Positions 1 to 9,136 of a DNA stretch of 64,000 bases are shown here, in pieces. The position numbers were made by a program, and so were the translations under genes. The notes beneath the pieces were generated by a model. It did not search any database, was not told the origin of the DNA, and was given only the letters and a program-made list of their open reading frames with translations. Position 1 is the stretch's first letter. Each line of letters opens with the position of its first letter. The stretch comes from Bacteroidota bacterium (GTDB taxonomy: Bacteria; Bacteroidota; Bacteroidia; B-17B0; Aurantibacillaceae): the NCBI GenBank assembly GCA_021323535.1, contig JAJONO010000009.1:1-64000 (forward strand), written 5' to 3'.

Positions 1-3000
1 CTGGTCCTCTATGTCGTCGCCTGCCGCAGTTACACTTGCCGCCTCTCTTACTCTTGCCAGTTTATTGGTGGCGTTGGTTGGTACTGAGCTGCTGTGTAAA
101 AACGTTCCTCCTGTTTTATCGTAATAGTAGTAACTTAAATTATCCAGCGTTGGGCTACTTCCCGTATTAACATCCCATCTCTTGGCTGTTATTATATTGC
201 CGTTCTGGTCGTATGAAAAGTTCTCGTGGTACAGTGTGGTATCACCCATCGTTTGCCAGTCATTCGATTTAGGCGAATCGCTTAACAGCGTGGCTGTTTT
301 TATCCTGTTCAGCTGATCGTAACGAAAATGCTTTAACTGACCATAGCCCTCGTATTTTGAAATACCTATCCCCGTACCGGGTAATGATGTAAACGATGCA
401 TCCAGGTTTAAGAACGAGGTGCCCATCATAGATATGTTGCCGTTATACAGCTGGCTATACGTTATCCCCGAAGGACTCTGAACCTTTGCTAAAAAATAAT
501 CTGAAGGGTTACTATATAAAGCATTCTCCACCGGCTTGTAATCCTCTACCGCATCGGTAGCATAATAGTTTAAATGGTATCCAAAAGCGTCTCTTCCTGT
601 ATAATTATGAATATAAGTAACACTGTTGCCAGTATTCAGTGGATCGTAGCCGTCCTTCCCTACATCTGCTATCTCCGATAGCGAATTACTGTTCACGCCT
701 TTTATCCAGCCCTGTAATGTATAGGCATAATCTACGCCCTGTACTTTATGTTGCCCCAGTTCCATCCTTGCCAGTGGTCCATGAAGATAATAATAATATT
801 TGGCATCCTGATCCCATGAGTAGCCGTCGCGACTCGTATACACATTGGTGATTCTGTTATCGGCATCGTATTCGTAGCGGTGCTCAAAATGGTCGGATGG
901 CACACTCTTGGTAACCGGCATGCGTGGCTGATAAATAAATTTGTTCACCTTACCGCTTATCAGATCATACTCGTATTGCATGTTCTTAAAGCGCTGGCCC
1001 ACAAAAACACCAGCCAGATCACGGTTCTCCTGTACCAGTTCTTTTACGTTGCCATGTATATCGTAAGTATAGTGTGTGGCATGATTAAATGTCTGGTCAT
1101 TACCATCATAAGTTTCTTCAATGGTAACGCTGGCTACGCGTGTACGAAGGTTTTGCTGCGCCTGGCCGGTAAAGGCAGCAAGGTTGGCCACCGGGGCAAA
1201 GTTGGGTGCATCGCCATAATAGGTTTGTGTGACTTCACTTCTTACCGCGCTCGATAAATTAGCAGGAAAAGTTGGAGCAGATAAAGTAGTTGGCAAAGCA
1301 CTGCCATACACTGTTGGCAGGTCAACTGTTTTTAATAATCCTACTTGCGAAATGCGCCCGAGCTCATCGTATTTGGTGTAGCTAAAGTAATTGTTGCTGC
1401 CCCCGCTGCTCTGCGCTTTTTGTTCGGCGTTTTGCGAGGCCACGAGTCGGCCCAACAGGTCGTAATAAAATTCGCTGGTGCCGGCATCGGGCGTTTCCTG
1501 TTTTACGAGCTGGTTCAAACTGTTGTAGGTGTAAGTGGTGTACAAAATATGGTTCGTTAAAATCGTTGGCGCTGTTGGGTACGCTGCGCGTTCGGCTTTA
1601 ATATCGGTATACAGGTTAGGGTTACTGGTATTGGCCGGCGTTAACACGCGCACCCCTTCGGGCGGCACTGTGCGTACAAGGTTGCCGGCCTGATCGTAAT
1701 AATACAGTGTAAAGTGATAATCGTTGTTAGTGTATTTCATGTGCAGTTGCTCCACCGCGTTGCTCATGCAATGTTTGGTGTAGTTGCGTATGAAATTGTT
1801 TTTCATGATCTCAATTTCCTTGTCGTATTTTTCTTGTGCGGCGTTGGCAATAATATCTTCCAGGTAAGGCTGGCAAGGTTCTACGTAATCCACTGTTGGC
1901 ATGGTATCGGCGGGCCAGGTGGTAGTATTATTAGCACATGGGATTAAATTATTAAGCTGCTTTTTTAATTTAATATCAATTTGTCTAATGTATCGTTCCG
2001 TGCTATAAGCTGATGAGGGAGGAGAAGTAGTATGACTGAATATGATCCTCAAATTATGTGTTCCTGAACTTAAATTAACATCAGGAAAAGTATTAGCTGT
2101 AGTAATTGGAAGTTGTTTAATGGAGTAAGTAAAATTATCGATCATAAAAATTACATCTTCAGCAAACACATTACTTACGCCTCCTATTCCATGGACAATC
2201 AGCTCATAAGCTCCGTTTTGTGGAATTGTAAAGTTCTTTTGAAAAACTGTTGGGTACTCCTGACTGCATTTATCCTCTACGTTAAATGTAAGTTCGGCCT
2301 GAGAAGTACCAGGTTTTGTAGAGCTGGATCCGGTACTAAAACAAGATCCAGGTAAAATATTATTACAGGCAACGGTCCTTGGCGATCCGGGCTGGGTAAC
2401 ACAAAAATCCTTCGGTCCTAATGTAATATTACCTGAACTTGTATTTTCAGTAAAATTCTGGTATCTGTTTAAACTAAATCCACCCGATCCGGTTGAAAAA
2501 TCTACAATTGCGACCGTCGTATTCACAGGCGTAATTGTACCTGCAACAGAAGAACAAGTAGAGGATTCACAAGCTCTCATAGGAAAACAACTTGTATATC
2601 CTTCCAGTGTATACGTTGTACTACCGTACAAAGCCAGCACTTCAAAATTATAAGCGCTGTTATTGGTAAGTGGGTTGGTTACCAATGTAAAGTTGCTTAA
2701 GGAATTGTAAGTTTCAATGGTTGGCGGCAAACTTGGGTTACCCTTAAATTTTATATTGAACTTACAGGCGCCGGTTGGAGCCGATGATGGAGCCGACGAA
2801 GAGGTTTGTTGAATGAACCAACCCTTGATCTCTGATGTTGTACTGTTGGTGGCGTCTTTTAACCACCAGTAGTAATCCTGCGCTGGACTAACGGTTGGCG
2901 GTGTGGTTGAACTGTTATAACCAAAGGAGGAAGATGTGCCCAGGTAACTTCTCATGAGTATGGTGAGTAAACTGTTATTGGTCAGGTTTACGGTGCTGTT

Positions 3001-6000
3001 GCTCATCAAGCCATCAAGTGTTGCGCCGGTACCTCCGTCCAGAATAAATGCTTCCATGTCGGTCTTCACATCATGCTCGGGACTGTTACAGGTAGCAAGG
3101 TTAAAATCGCAGGTGCCAATACTAAGATCGGCGGTTGCGGTAGAAAGATTGGTTCCTATGTTTACTGTACCCGAAACCACAAAAGAACCTGTTGTACACG
3201 GAGAAGTAGATACGCCCGGAGGCCCTTGTACATAAGCATCCACTAAAAACACACCGGTTCCCGCAGGGTCGAGCCTGAAATTCTGGAAGGAATTAATACA
3301 ACCCATGGTAATACCGGAAGGTGATGAAAGTGTTATTTTTATTTTGTTATTTCCTGTGGTTGTTCCGTCACTAATAGAATATGTGTTTGCAGAGGCATCT
3401 TTTTGCCAGGTCCAGGTTGTTGCAGCATTGTTTATTTCAAGGAATGGTTTTAGTCCGTTGGTAAACGCAGTGTTATATGGCGAACCTGTGGAAGGATTAC
3501 TTCCCCCAATATTAACCGCTGTTGTGCTGGTAAACTGGTTATTGGCAATAAGCATGTTCATGAGATCGCGCAGTTTTTTTCCGGTGCCGTTTACTTTGCA
3601 TGGTGGGCTAAAACTGCAACCATTCAGGTTAATACATGTTGTGCCGGTCATGGCCACAGTATAAGATGTCGTTAAGTTTTTTACTTTTGCCGCTACGGTA
3701 AAATTATTAGCCGAAGTAGCTGCTAAACTCTGAAAGCCCAGCAATGTAAATGTTGGCGTAACTGTATAATTGCTCCAGGTAGTAATTCCCGAAGGATAAC
3801 TTCCCGGTACCGAGTTTGTAAAAGTTAATCCCACCTGGCAGGTGTACGATGGTGTCGAACTTCCGGCCGGAGTAATTTTAATGAAGCTATTTAACACAGA
3901 TCCGGGTGCGCTAACAAAGTTATATGTCGCCGGTCCGTAAGGTGTTACTGTCAGCCCCCCGGTTACCTGTTTATACAAATCGTCGTTAAAGCTTGGCGTA
4001 CTCGAACTTAAATTAGCAATGTTGGTATATAAGGAATTTCCTGATCCCGGCTGTGCGAGTTCATTCAGAAAATTCTGGAAGTAATACGCGTTCGGACAAA
4101 GTCCTGTTGTATTGTAAATATTCGCTGCCGAATTATTTCCACCTGAGGGTTCTAGCCCGGCAGCGTCTTTGGCTGACGGAAAGCGTTTGATCTTGTTTAC
4201 ATATAAACCTGCGGTGGACATGTTACATTGTTGCAGATCGTTTAAAGTATAAATTCCCGGAATATACCAGTTCTTGGTCCACTCCAGTATAAAACTGTTA
4301 ATGTTGCCCGGAAAAGTGGTGGTAAAATTACTCCACCAGAAGTATTGCGAATAAGGAGTAAACGGTACCGACTGGTTATCGAAATTGGGTTGCCCTATGC
4401 AATCGTTACAGCCACGGCAACCGGTGTTCATTACATACGATTGCGCGGCTTCCTGCTGCAGCTCCTGTTTTAAAGCCAGGTACATGCTTTTAAATTTGTG
4501 CCAGGCGCCGCGACGCTCGTCGAGGTCCTGTAACATAAAAATATACTCAGCCTGACTTGTAAATCCCGACGGAGGCGTTGAAGTATTATACCCTAAACCG
4601 CTGGTTGAAACGTAATTGTTTAATGCATTGATCAAAGTAGCCGGACTCTGATTCGGGTTCGCGGCCAGTGTGGTGCTTATAATGGCGGCATACTGGTAAA
4701 GATTCAATCCTGATTCCTTATAGTTCCAGAAACGGTAATCGGCTGTTTTGTAGTTTAAAAAATCAGGATAATACAGAGAAGGAGATGCGCCAAAGAAATT
4801 TACCGGGGATGCAAGAACGTAAGGACTTGATCCTGCGCGTTGGTTGAGTGAACTGCTAGAACTACTACTTGATGGAGCGTTGGGAGGGGCGATTGTATAA
4901 TATTTACCGGCTGTTATCCAGTACGGATCGTGTTCCAGGGGCAATAAAATTTTATTGATATTGGCGTTTGAGGTTCCCGGTTCTACATCTTCCAGTTCAT
5001 CAATGTCAACGATCAGTGAATCGTATGCATCACTGGTATTTAATGTTGCTGTGTAAGGCGATGATGTGGTGATAGGATTTCCGGTTGTTGGATTAATTGA
5101 ATAAATATTCACAGAAACGGTTGTGCCGGTGCTGGTACTGTTTAGTCTGCACCACTCATAATAACAATATTCGGGATGAAACTTTACAAACGATTTTGCC
5201 CACGCTGGTTTCCAGTTGGAAATAAAATCGGAGACATTAGAGAGGTTATGAGGTTCGGTGATATAAATATTACCGGAAACTAGCGTAGTGCTTAATGCCG
5301 AAACCACAGGCGGTTGAAAACCACCGGCGCTCAGCGTTGTTATCTGCACAGTTGAAATACTTACATCGTCTTCCTCGTAAAAATGTAGCGCCGCGCTTCC
5401 TGATTTTAAATAATGTTCTGGCAGGTTCCATTTCGGATTGGTTGTTGAAGCTGTTTTTTTACTCAACAGGTTTCCAGTATTTAAAACCGATAAAGGATAT
5501 TGCGAAGGGTCAATGGTGTTATTTGGCCCTTCATAATCGGCGTATTGTCCACCGGGACTCATATCCACCAGCATGGTTTCAAAAGCCGATTCGCAAATGG
5601 ACACATAACGGCAGGGTTCTGTACAGGCGTTAACCAATGAATAGTATTCGGCAGTAAGACTGTCTATCTGCGCCTGCGAAGGTATTGGTTTTGGCTTATT
5701 AGCGGTTGTATATGTGCTCAGTGACCCAAGCGAAGCAACACACTGGTCGCAGGTCATGGTGCATCCCGTAAAACTTACCGCCGCCGCTTCCGCAGCTGTA
5801 TAAGTGGATAATGCCGGTCCGCATTTTCTCAGGTAAGAATTTAAATACGACATCATGGTGTTTTGATTCACCGTAAGTTTTTTAGTGATGGTCCATTCTC
5901 CCTCAGTAAGAGCAACTGCGAGAGAACCTGTTCCACCGGAAAGGATCTGCTGAAAATTAAAGTTAACATCATCATTTCCGCAAAGGCTGTCTACATTTGT

Positions 6001-8304
6001 TGAACTTGTTAAAGAAGGATAGGTCCCAACAATTTGTCCTAGTGAATATGTTACCGGTGTAAATCCAACTGGATTGGCGCCGCATTTGTCGCGAATATCA
6101 AATGTAAGATCATAAACACAATCGTAACAAAACGAGCTGCAGCCGGTGTAACCTGATCCCAGTAAACTGTAATTGAAGGAATAGGTTTGTGCCGATGTCA
6201 CCGTCATTTTCTGATTAAAGATCAAAGCGTCGCCAATCATCTGATTGGCGTCATGCGGCGAATCTATCGCTCCGCTGCTTGCTTTATTCAAAAGATCAAT
6301 CTGTATCGAGGAAGAACCGTTCGCGAGTATGGACCCCGCACTGTTGGTGAGCTGAACCATATTTGTGGGACTATTAGCAGATAAGGCTGTGGCCACCACT
6401 TTTCCTTCGTCGTTGGTATAACTGATGCTCACTTGTCCGTTCGCATCAATAGTTGTGGTTTTACTGAAACGGTTGGCATAACCAATTTCAGAACCAAATA
6501 AACGATCGAGTTCTTCCTGGAAAGGCACATCGTAAAAATAACGCGTGTCATGTTTCGTGGAAGTCTGGCTTATTGTAAACGTACTTCCTACACCGCCCTG
6601 TCTTGCAATATTACCGGTATTATCGGCAACGAACTCTGTTTTAGAATAAGGGAAATAATCTCCTATGGGCGTATACGAATTGTTGTATCTGGTTGGGTTA
6701 TAAAAATAGTTTCCTGAATTAATAAAAGGATTATTGGTAGAGTAATAGTTCCCGGTTCCATACAGGTCGCTCATACCTGGCTCAACAGAAGCTGTGCAGG
6801 CCGTAGAGCTCGAAGCCATTGCAAAAACATCTTTTGTATACGGCCTTGGGTTTGTTGCTACATTTTCGAAATTGAAACCATTTAAACCGTTCACAGTTGT
6901 CTGATAAAATTTAATGGTGGCGTTATCAACCGGAGTTGGCAAGGCGTTAATAGCTGCGCGACCGAGGTAATCGTAATAACTTTCGGCAACCACGGCAATT
7001 TTGTCTGAATTATTTATGGTTACTGTCTGGCGGTTACGTTGCGAGCCGTCGAAGTAACTCACTACTTCCTTTTTCTTTCCCTCCTCGGCATAAGTAGATT
7101 TGTAAACCCAATTCTTACCTGGCTCCATACTCAGCGTAGTGGATCCTGCTGTAGTGATATTAATAAACCAGGGCACGTTAGCTGAGCTTACTCCGCCACC
7201 AACAGTAATCCCGGAAATAACAGAAGAACCAATGGAACTGATAGTGGATGCGGGAGAAAATGAAGAAGGATTGGACGGAATGCTTGAAACATCAGGCCAG
7301 GTCCAGGGCGTATAAATTTCTGTCAGCTGGTCATTTCCCAACGCCAGCTGTGATGCTGTATTCTTTATTTTTCCAACACCTCTTACTCTGAAGAATACAT
7401 AACCACCTTCAAAAGTATTGCTGATGCGGTATGAGTTCTGGTCGGTTCGTATGCGTGTGGAATTTTTAGAAAAATCAAGTGTAGGATAAGCAGACCAGAT
7501 ATTATTCACTGACGCGTTTCCCGCATAGGAATAATTTCCGGAGTACTGGTCTACCCAAACCCATTCAAGGTCATATTCATCGGCGCCGGGAATCCTTTGC
7601 CAGTTCAGTTCGATCTGGTTGCCGGTTGTGTAATCGCTGTAGTATCTTATAAAGAAAGCGGTATTGGAGTTGAAAGGATTCGTAGATACCTGTTGCGTGT
7701 TGAGATCGTAATAACGTTCGGCGTCGTAATCAAGTTCGAGATAAAGGTTCTCAGGAAAGTTGGAGCCGGATACAGGATTATTGGCGCCGTCATAAATTTT
7801 CACATTATTGATCATCACCATAGAAAGATAGGCTCCGTTGTAAGTATAAACATCAAGGTCTTTTTCCTTTGAGCCATTATTTACGTTAACAAGTGTGGTT
7901 TCTCCGAGGTAATTTACTTTGAGCGTGCAGGGAATACTAAAATTAATAAGGTTATATGTGTTGGGTCCTGTTGTAATTGTTTGGGAATAGGCGAGCGCAA
8001 GATACACTTCGGCCGAATATGCATTTCCACTTAACAATGAAGTTGAAACACTACCAACTGATGTAATGCTCTTATCAACTCCAAGCATGAGCCGGTTCTT
8101 GATGCTCTGATCAAAAAAACCATTAACCCCACTTGGTATATTATTAACAATAGTTGCATACTGGTTGTCCTGCAACATAAGAATATTATTATTACCAGTG
8201 TAATCTTTAATATTCAAACGGGTGGTTCCTTTTTCGTGAGCAGCCTTAACTATTGAGCCCGTGAACAGGCTAAGCAGTATAAGTATAAAAATTCGTTTAC
8301 TCAT
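1..8304 (-). CDS. Giant secreted YD-repeat (RHS, DUF6443-type) protein, 3' end outside window
   Basis: The minus-strand frame is open from the ATG at 8304 to the window edge in every stretch I translated, giving at least 2768 codons; the C-terminus is missing. It starts with a clear signal peptide (MSKRIFILILLSLFTGSIVKA). The middle is Cys-containing secreted sequence. The last 650 or so residues hold YD repeats such as YDIHGNVKEL, YEYDADNRITNVY and FSYDQNGNI. This arrangement is typical of large Bacteroidota RHS-type surface proteins, whose YD repeats form a shell around a variable C-terminal tip; that role is family knowledge. It is the last visible gene of the operon, 61 bases after the preceding gene. 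The YD-repeat part (about 1-1930) looks richer in G+C than the rest. The tip, which would decide between toxin and adhesin, lies outside the window. Confidence 0.85.
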   Translation of the reverse strand, partial: MSKRIFILILLSLFTGSIVKAAHEKGTTRLNIKDYTGNNNILMLQDNQYATIVNNIPSGVNGFFDQSIKNRLMLGVDKSITSVGSVSTSLLSGNAYSAEVYLALAYSQTITTGPNTYNLINFSIPCTLKVNYLGETTLVNVNNGSKEKDLDVYTYNGAYLSMVMINNVKIYDGANNPVSGSNFPENLYLELDYDAERYYDLNTQQVSTNPFNSNTAFFIRYYSDYTTGNQIELNWQRIPGADEYDLEWVWVDQYSGNYSYAGNASVNNIWSAYPTLDFSKNSTRIRTDQNSYRISNTFEGGYVFFRVRGVGKIKNTASQLALGNDQLTEIYTPWTWPDVSSIPSNPSSFSPASTISSIGSSVISGITVGGGVSSANVPWFINITTAGSTTLSMEPGKNWVYKSTYAEEGKKKEVVSYFDGSQRNRQTVTINNSDKIAVVAESYYDYLGRAAINALPTPVDNATIKFYQTTVNGLNGFNFENVATNPRPYTKDVFAMASSSTACTASVEPGMSDLYGTGNYYSTNNPFINSGNYFYNPTRYNNSYTPIGDYFPYSKTEFVADNTGNIARQGGVGSTFTISQTSTKHDTRYFYDVPFQEELDRLFGSEIGYANRFSKTTTIDANGQVSISYTNDEGKVVATALSANSPTNMVQLTNSAGSILANGSSSIQIDLLNKASSGAIDSPHDANQMIGDALIFNQKMTVTSAQTYSFNYSLLGSGYTGCSSFCYDCVYDLTFDIRDKCGANPVGFTPVTYSLGQIVGTYPSLTSSTNVDSLCGNDDVNFNFQQILSGGTGSLAVALTEGEWTITKKLTVNQNTMMSYLNSYLRKCGPALSTYTAAEAAAVSFTGCTMTCDQCVASLGSLSTYTTANKPKPIPSQAQIDSLTAEYYSLVNACTEPCRYVSICESAFETMLVDMSPGGQYADYEGPNNTIDPSQYPLSVLNTGNLLSKKTASTTNPKWNLPEHYLKSGSAALHFYEEDDVSISTVQITTLSAGGFQPPVVSALSTTLVSGNIYITEPHNLSNVSDFISNWKPAWAKSFVKFHPEYCYYEWCRLNSTSTGTTVSVNIYSINPTTGNPITTSSPYTATLNTSDAYDSLIVDIDELEDVEPGTSNANINKILLPLEHDPYWITAGKYYTIAPPNAPSSSSSSSSLNQRAGSSPYVLASPVNFFGASPSLYYPDFLNYKTADYRFWNYKESGLNLYQYAAIISTTLAANPNQSPATLINALNNYVSTSGLGYNTSTPPSGFTSQAEYIFMLQDLDERRGAWHKFKSMYLALKQELQQEAAQSYVMNTGCRGCNDCIGQPNFDNQSVPFTPYSQYFWWSNFTTTFPGNINSFILEWTKNWYIPGIYTLNDLQQCNMSTAGLYVNKIKRFPSAKDAAGLEPSGGNNSAANIYNTTGLCPNAYYFQNFLNELAQPGSGNSLYTNIANLSSSTPSFNDDLYKQVTGGLTVTPYGPATYNFVSAPGSVLNSFIKITPAGSSTPSYTCQVGLTFTNSVPGSYPSGITTWSNYTVTPTFTLLGFQSLAATSANNFTVAAKVKNLTTSYTVAMTGTTCINLNGCSFSPPCKVNGTGKKLRDLMNMLIANNQFTSTTAVNIGGSNPSTGSPYNTAFTNGLKPFLEINNAATTWTWQKDASANTYSISDGTTTGNNKIKITLSSPSGITMGCINSFQNFRLDPAGTGVFLVDAYVQGPPGVSTSPCTTGSFVVSGTVNIGTNLSTATADLSIGTCDFNLATCNSPEHDVKTDMEAFILDGGTGATLDGLMSNSTVNLTNNSLLTILMRSYLGTSSSFGYNSSTTPPTVSPAQDYYWWLKDATNSTTSEIKGWFIQQTSSSAPSSAPTGACKFNIKFKGNPSLPPTIETYNSLSNFTLVTNPLTNNSAYNFEVLALYGSTTYTLEGYTSCFPMRACESSTCSSVAGTITPVNTTVAIVDFSTGSGGFSLNRYQNFTENTSSGNITLGPKDFCVTQPGSPRTVACNNILPGSCFSTGSSSTKPGTSQAELTFNVEDKCSQEYPTVFQKNFTIPQNGAYELIVHGIGGVSNVFAEDVIFMIDNFTYSIKQLPITTANTFPDVNLSSGTHNLRIIFSHTTSPPSSAYSTERYIRQIDIKLKKQLNNLIPCANNTTTWPADTMPTVDYVEPCQPYLEDIIANAAQEKYDKEIEIMKNNFIRNYTKHCMSNAVEQLHMKYTNNDYHFTLYYYDQAGNLVRTVPPEGVRVLTPANTSNPNLYTDIKAERAAYPTAPTILTNHILYTTYTYNSLNQLVKQETPDAGTSEFYYDLLGRLVASQNAEQKAQSSGGSNNYFSYTKYDELGRISQVGLLKTVDLPTVYGSALPTTLSAPTFPANLSSAVRSEVTQTYYGDAPNFAPVANLAAFTGQAQQNLRTRVASVTIEETYDGNDQTFNHATHYTYDIHGNVKELVQENRDLAGVFVGQRFKNMQYEYDLISGKVNKFIYQPRMPVTKSVPSDHFEHRYEYDADNRITNVYTSRDGYSWDQDAKYYYYLHGPLARMELGQHKVQGVDYAYTLQGWIKGVNSNSLSEIADVGKDGYDPLNTGNSVTYIHNYTGRDAFGYHLNYYATDAVEDYKPVENALYSNPSDYFLAKVQSPSGITYSQLYNGNISMMGTSFLNLDASFTSLPGTGIGISKYEGYGQLKHFRYDQLNRIKTATLLSDSPKSNDWQTMGDTTLYHENFSYDQNGNIITAKRWDVNTGSSPTLDNLSYYYYDKTGGTFLHSSSVPTNATNKLARVREAASVTAAGDDIEDQ

Positions 8305-8365
8305 TATAATAACTATTTAATCGTATATCTTGATTCCTGGCTCTTGATTCCTGATTCCCTGGAAA

Positions 8366-9136
8366 TTATTTACCGTTCGTTTTTTGTCCTTTGTCTTTAA
8401 AACGTGTTTTATTTCTCAGATCCGAAAGCTCGTAGGTCTTGTATTTTCCAATAGCCAACAACTTCCCGTTCTTTTCAGTAACATAAGTGTTCCTGTCAAG
8501 CAATGCAGGATTGGAAATTGTTTTGCGGTAATTTTTATAAAGAATTTCCATGCGCGGCTTCTTGTCTTCGCCTTCATAATCGCCCGACAAATTCATTGCG
8601 GCGCTAAAGTATAAGGTCATTTTTGTGAGTGTAAAATTTTTAGTGTCAATCGTAAGTTCAATCTTATCGTACTCGCCAAAATTACTATCAGTAAAATCGA
8701 AACTGTATTTTCGTTCGTTGCCCGGCAGGTTTTTAAAACTTACCGATGTATTGTGAATGAGCAATGAGTCAAGATTCCGCGGAAAAATATCCTGTGAAAC
8801 CTGGTTATCTCCTATCACAATAAGTTTATCGTGGTGATCAATGTTAATGGTCATGTCTGCTGAAGAAATAGTTTCAACATGAAGTATTTTGGTGTAAACC
8901 GAATTACTTGTTCTCATGTATGTTCCATACTTTGCTTCTGCCGGCTGCAGCGTTTGGTGATCGTTAAACGCCATGTAATAGGTATCCATACTAATGGCCG
9001 GATTGGCCTCGTAATAAGCACGCACTTTTTTGAGGTCGACAAGGGCCATTTGAGCAGGCGTTACAGCACCGGGTTTAATTCCTCCTAACGACTTCAGGAA
9101 AAATGTGATCAGTATAAAAAAATAAGTTGTTTTCAT
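8366..9136 (-). CDS. Secreted protein, possible LolA-like fold
   Basis: A 256-residue protein with an N-terminal signal peptide of about 20 residues (MKTTYFFILITFFLKSLGG). The rest alternates polar and hydrophobic residues in short predicted beta strands (for example HDKLIVIGDN and KNFTLTKMTLYFS), with no Cys after the signal and no catalytic motif. The strand-rich pattern resembles LolA/outer-membrane lipoprotein carrier-like proteins, but this is impression only. Its ATG shares a base with the stop codon of the giant protein upstream (TAATG arrangement), so translation is probably coupled. Its place between two giant secreted proteins suggests an accessory role in their export or anchoring. 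Confidence 0.75.
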   Translation of the reverse strand: MKTTYFFILITFFLKSLGGIKPGAVTPAQMALVDLKKVRAYYEANPAISMDTYYMAFNDHQTLQPAEAKYGTYMRTSNSVYTKILHVETISSADMTINIDHHDKLIVIGDNQVSQDIFPRNLDSLLIHNTSVSFKNLPGNERKYSFDFTDSNFGEYDKIELTIDTKNFTLTKMTLYFSAAMNLSGDYEGEDKKPRMEILYKNYRKTISNPALLDRNTYVTEKNGKLLAIGKYKTYELSDLRNKTRFKDKGQKTNGK

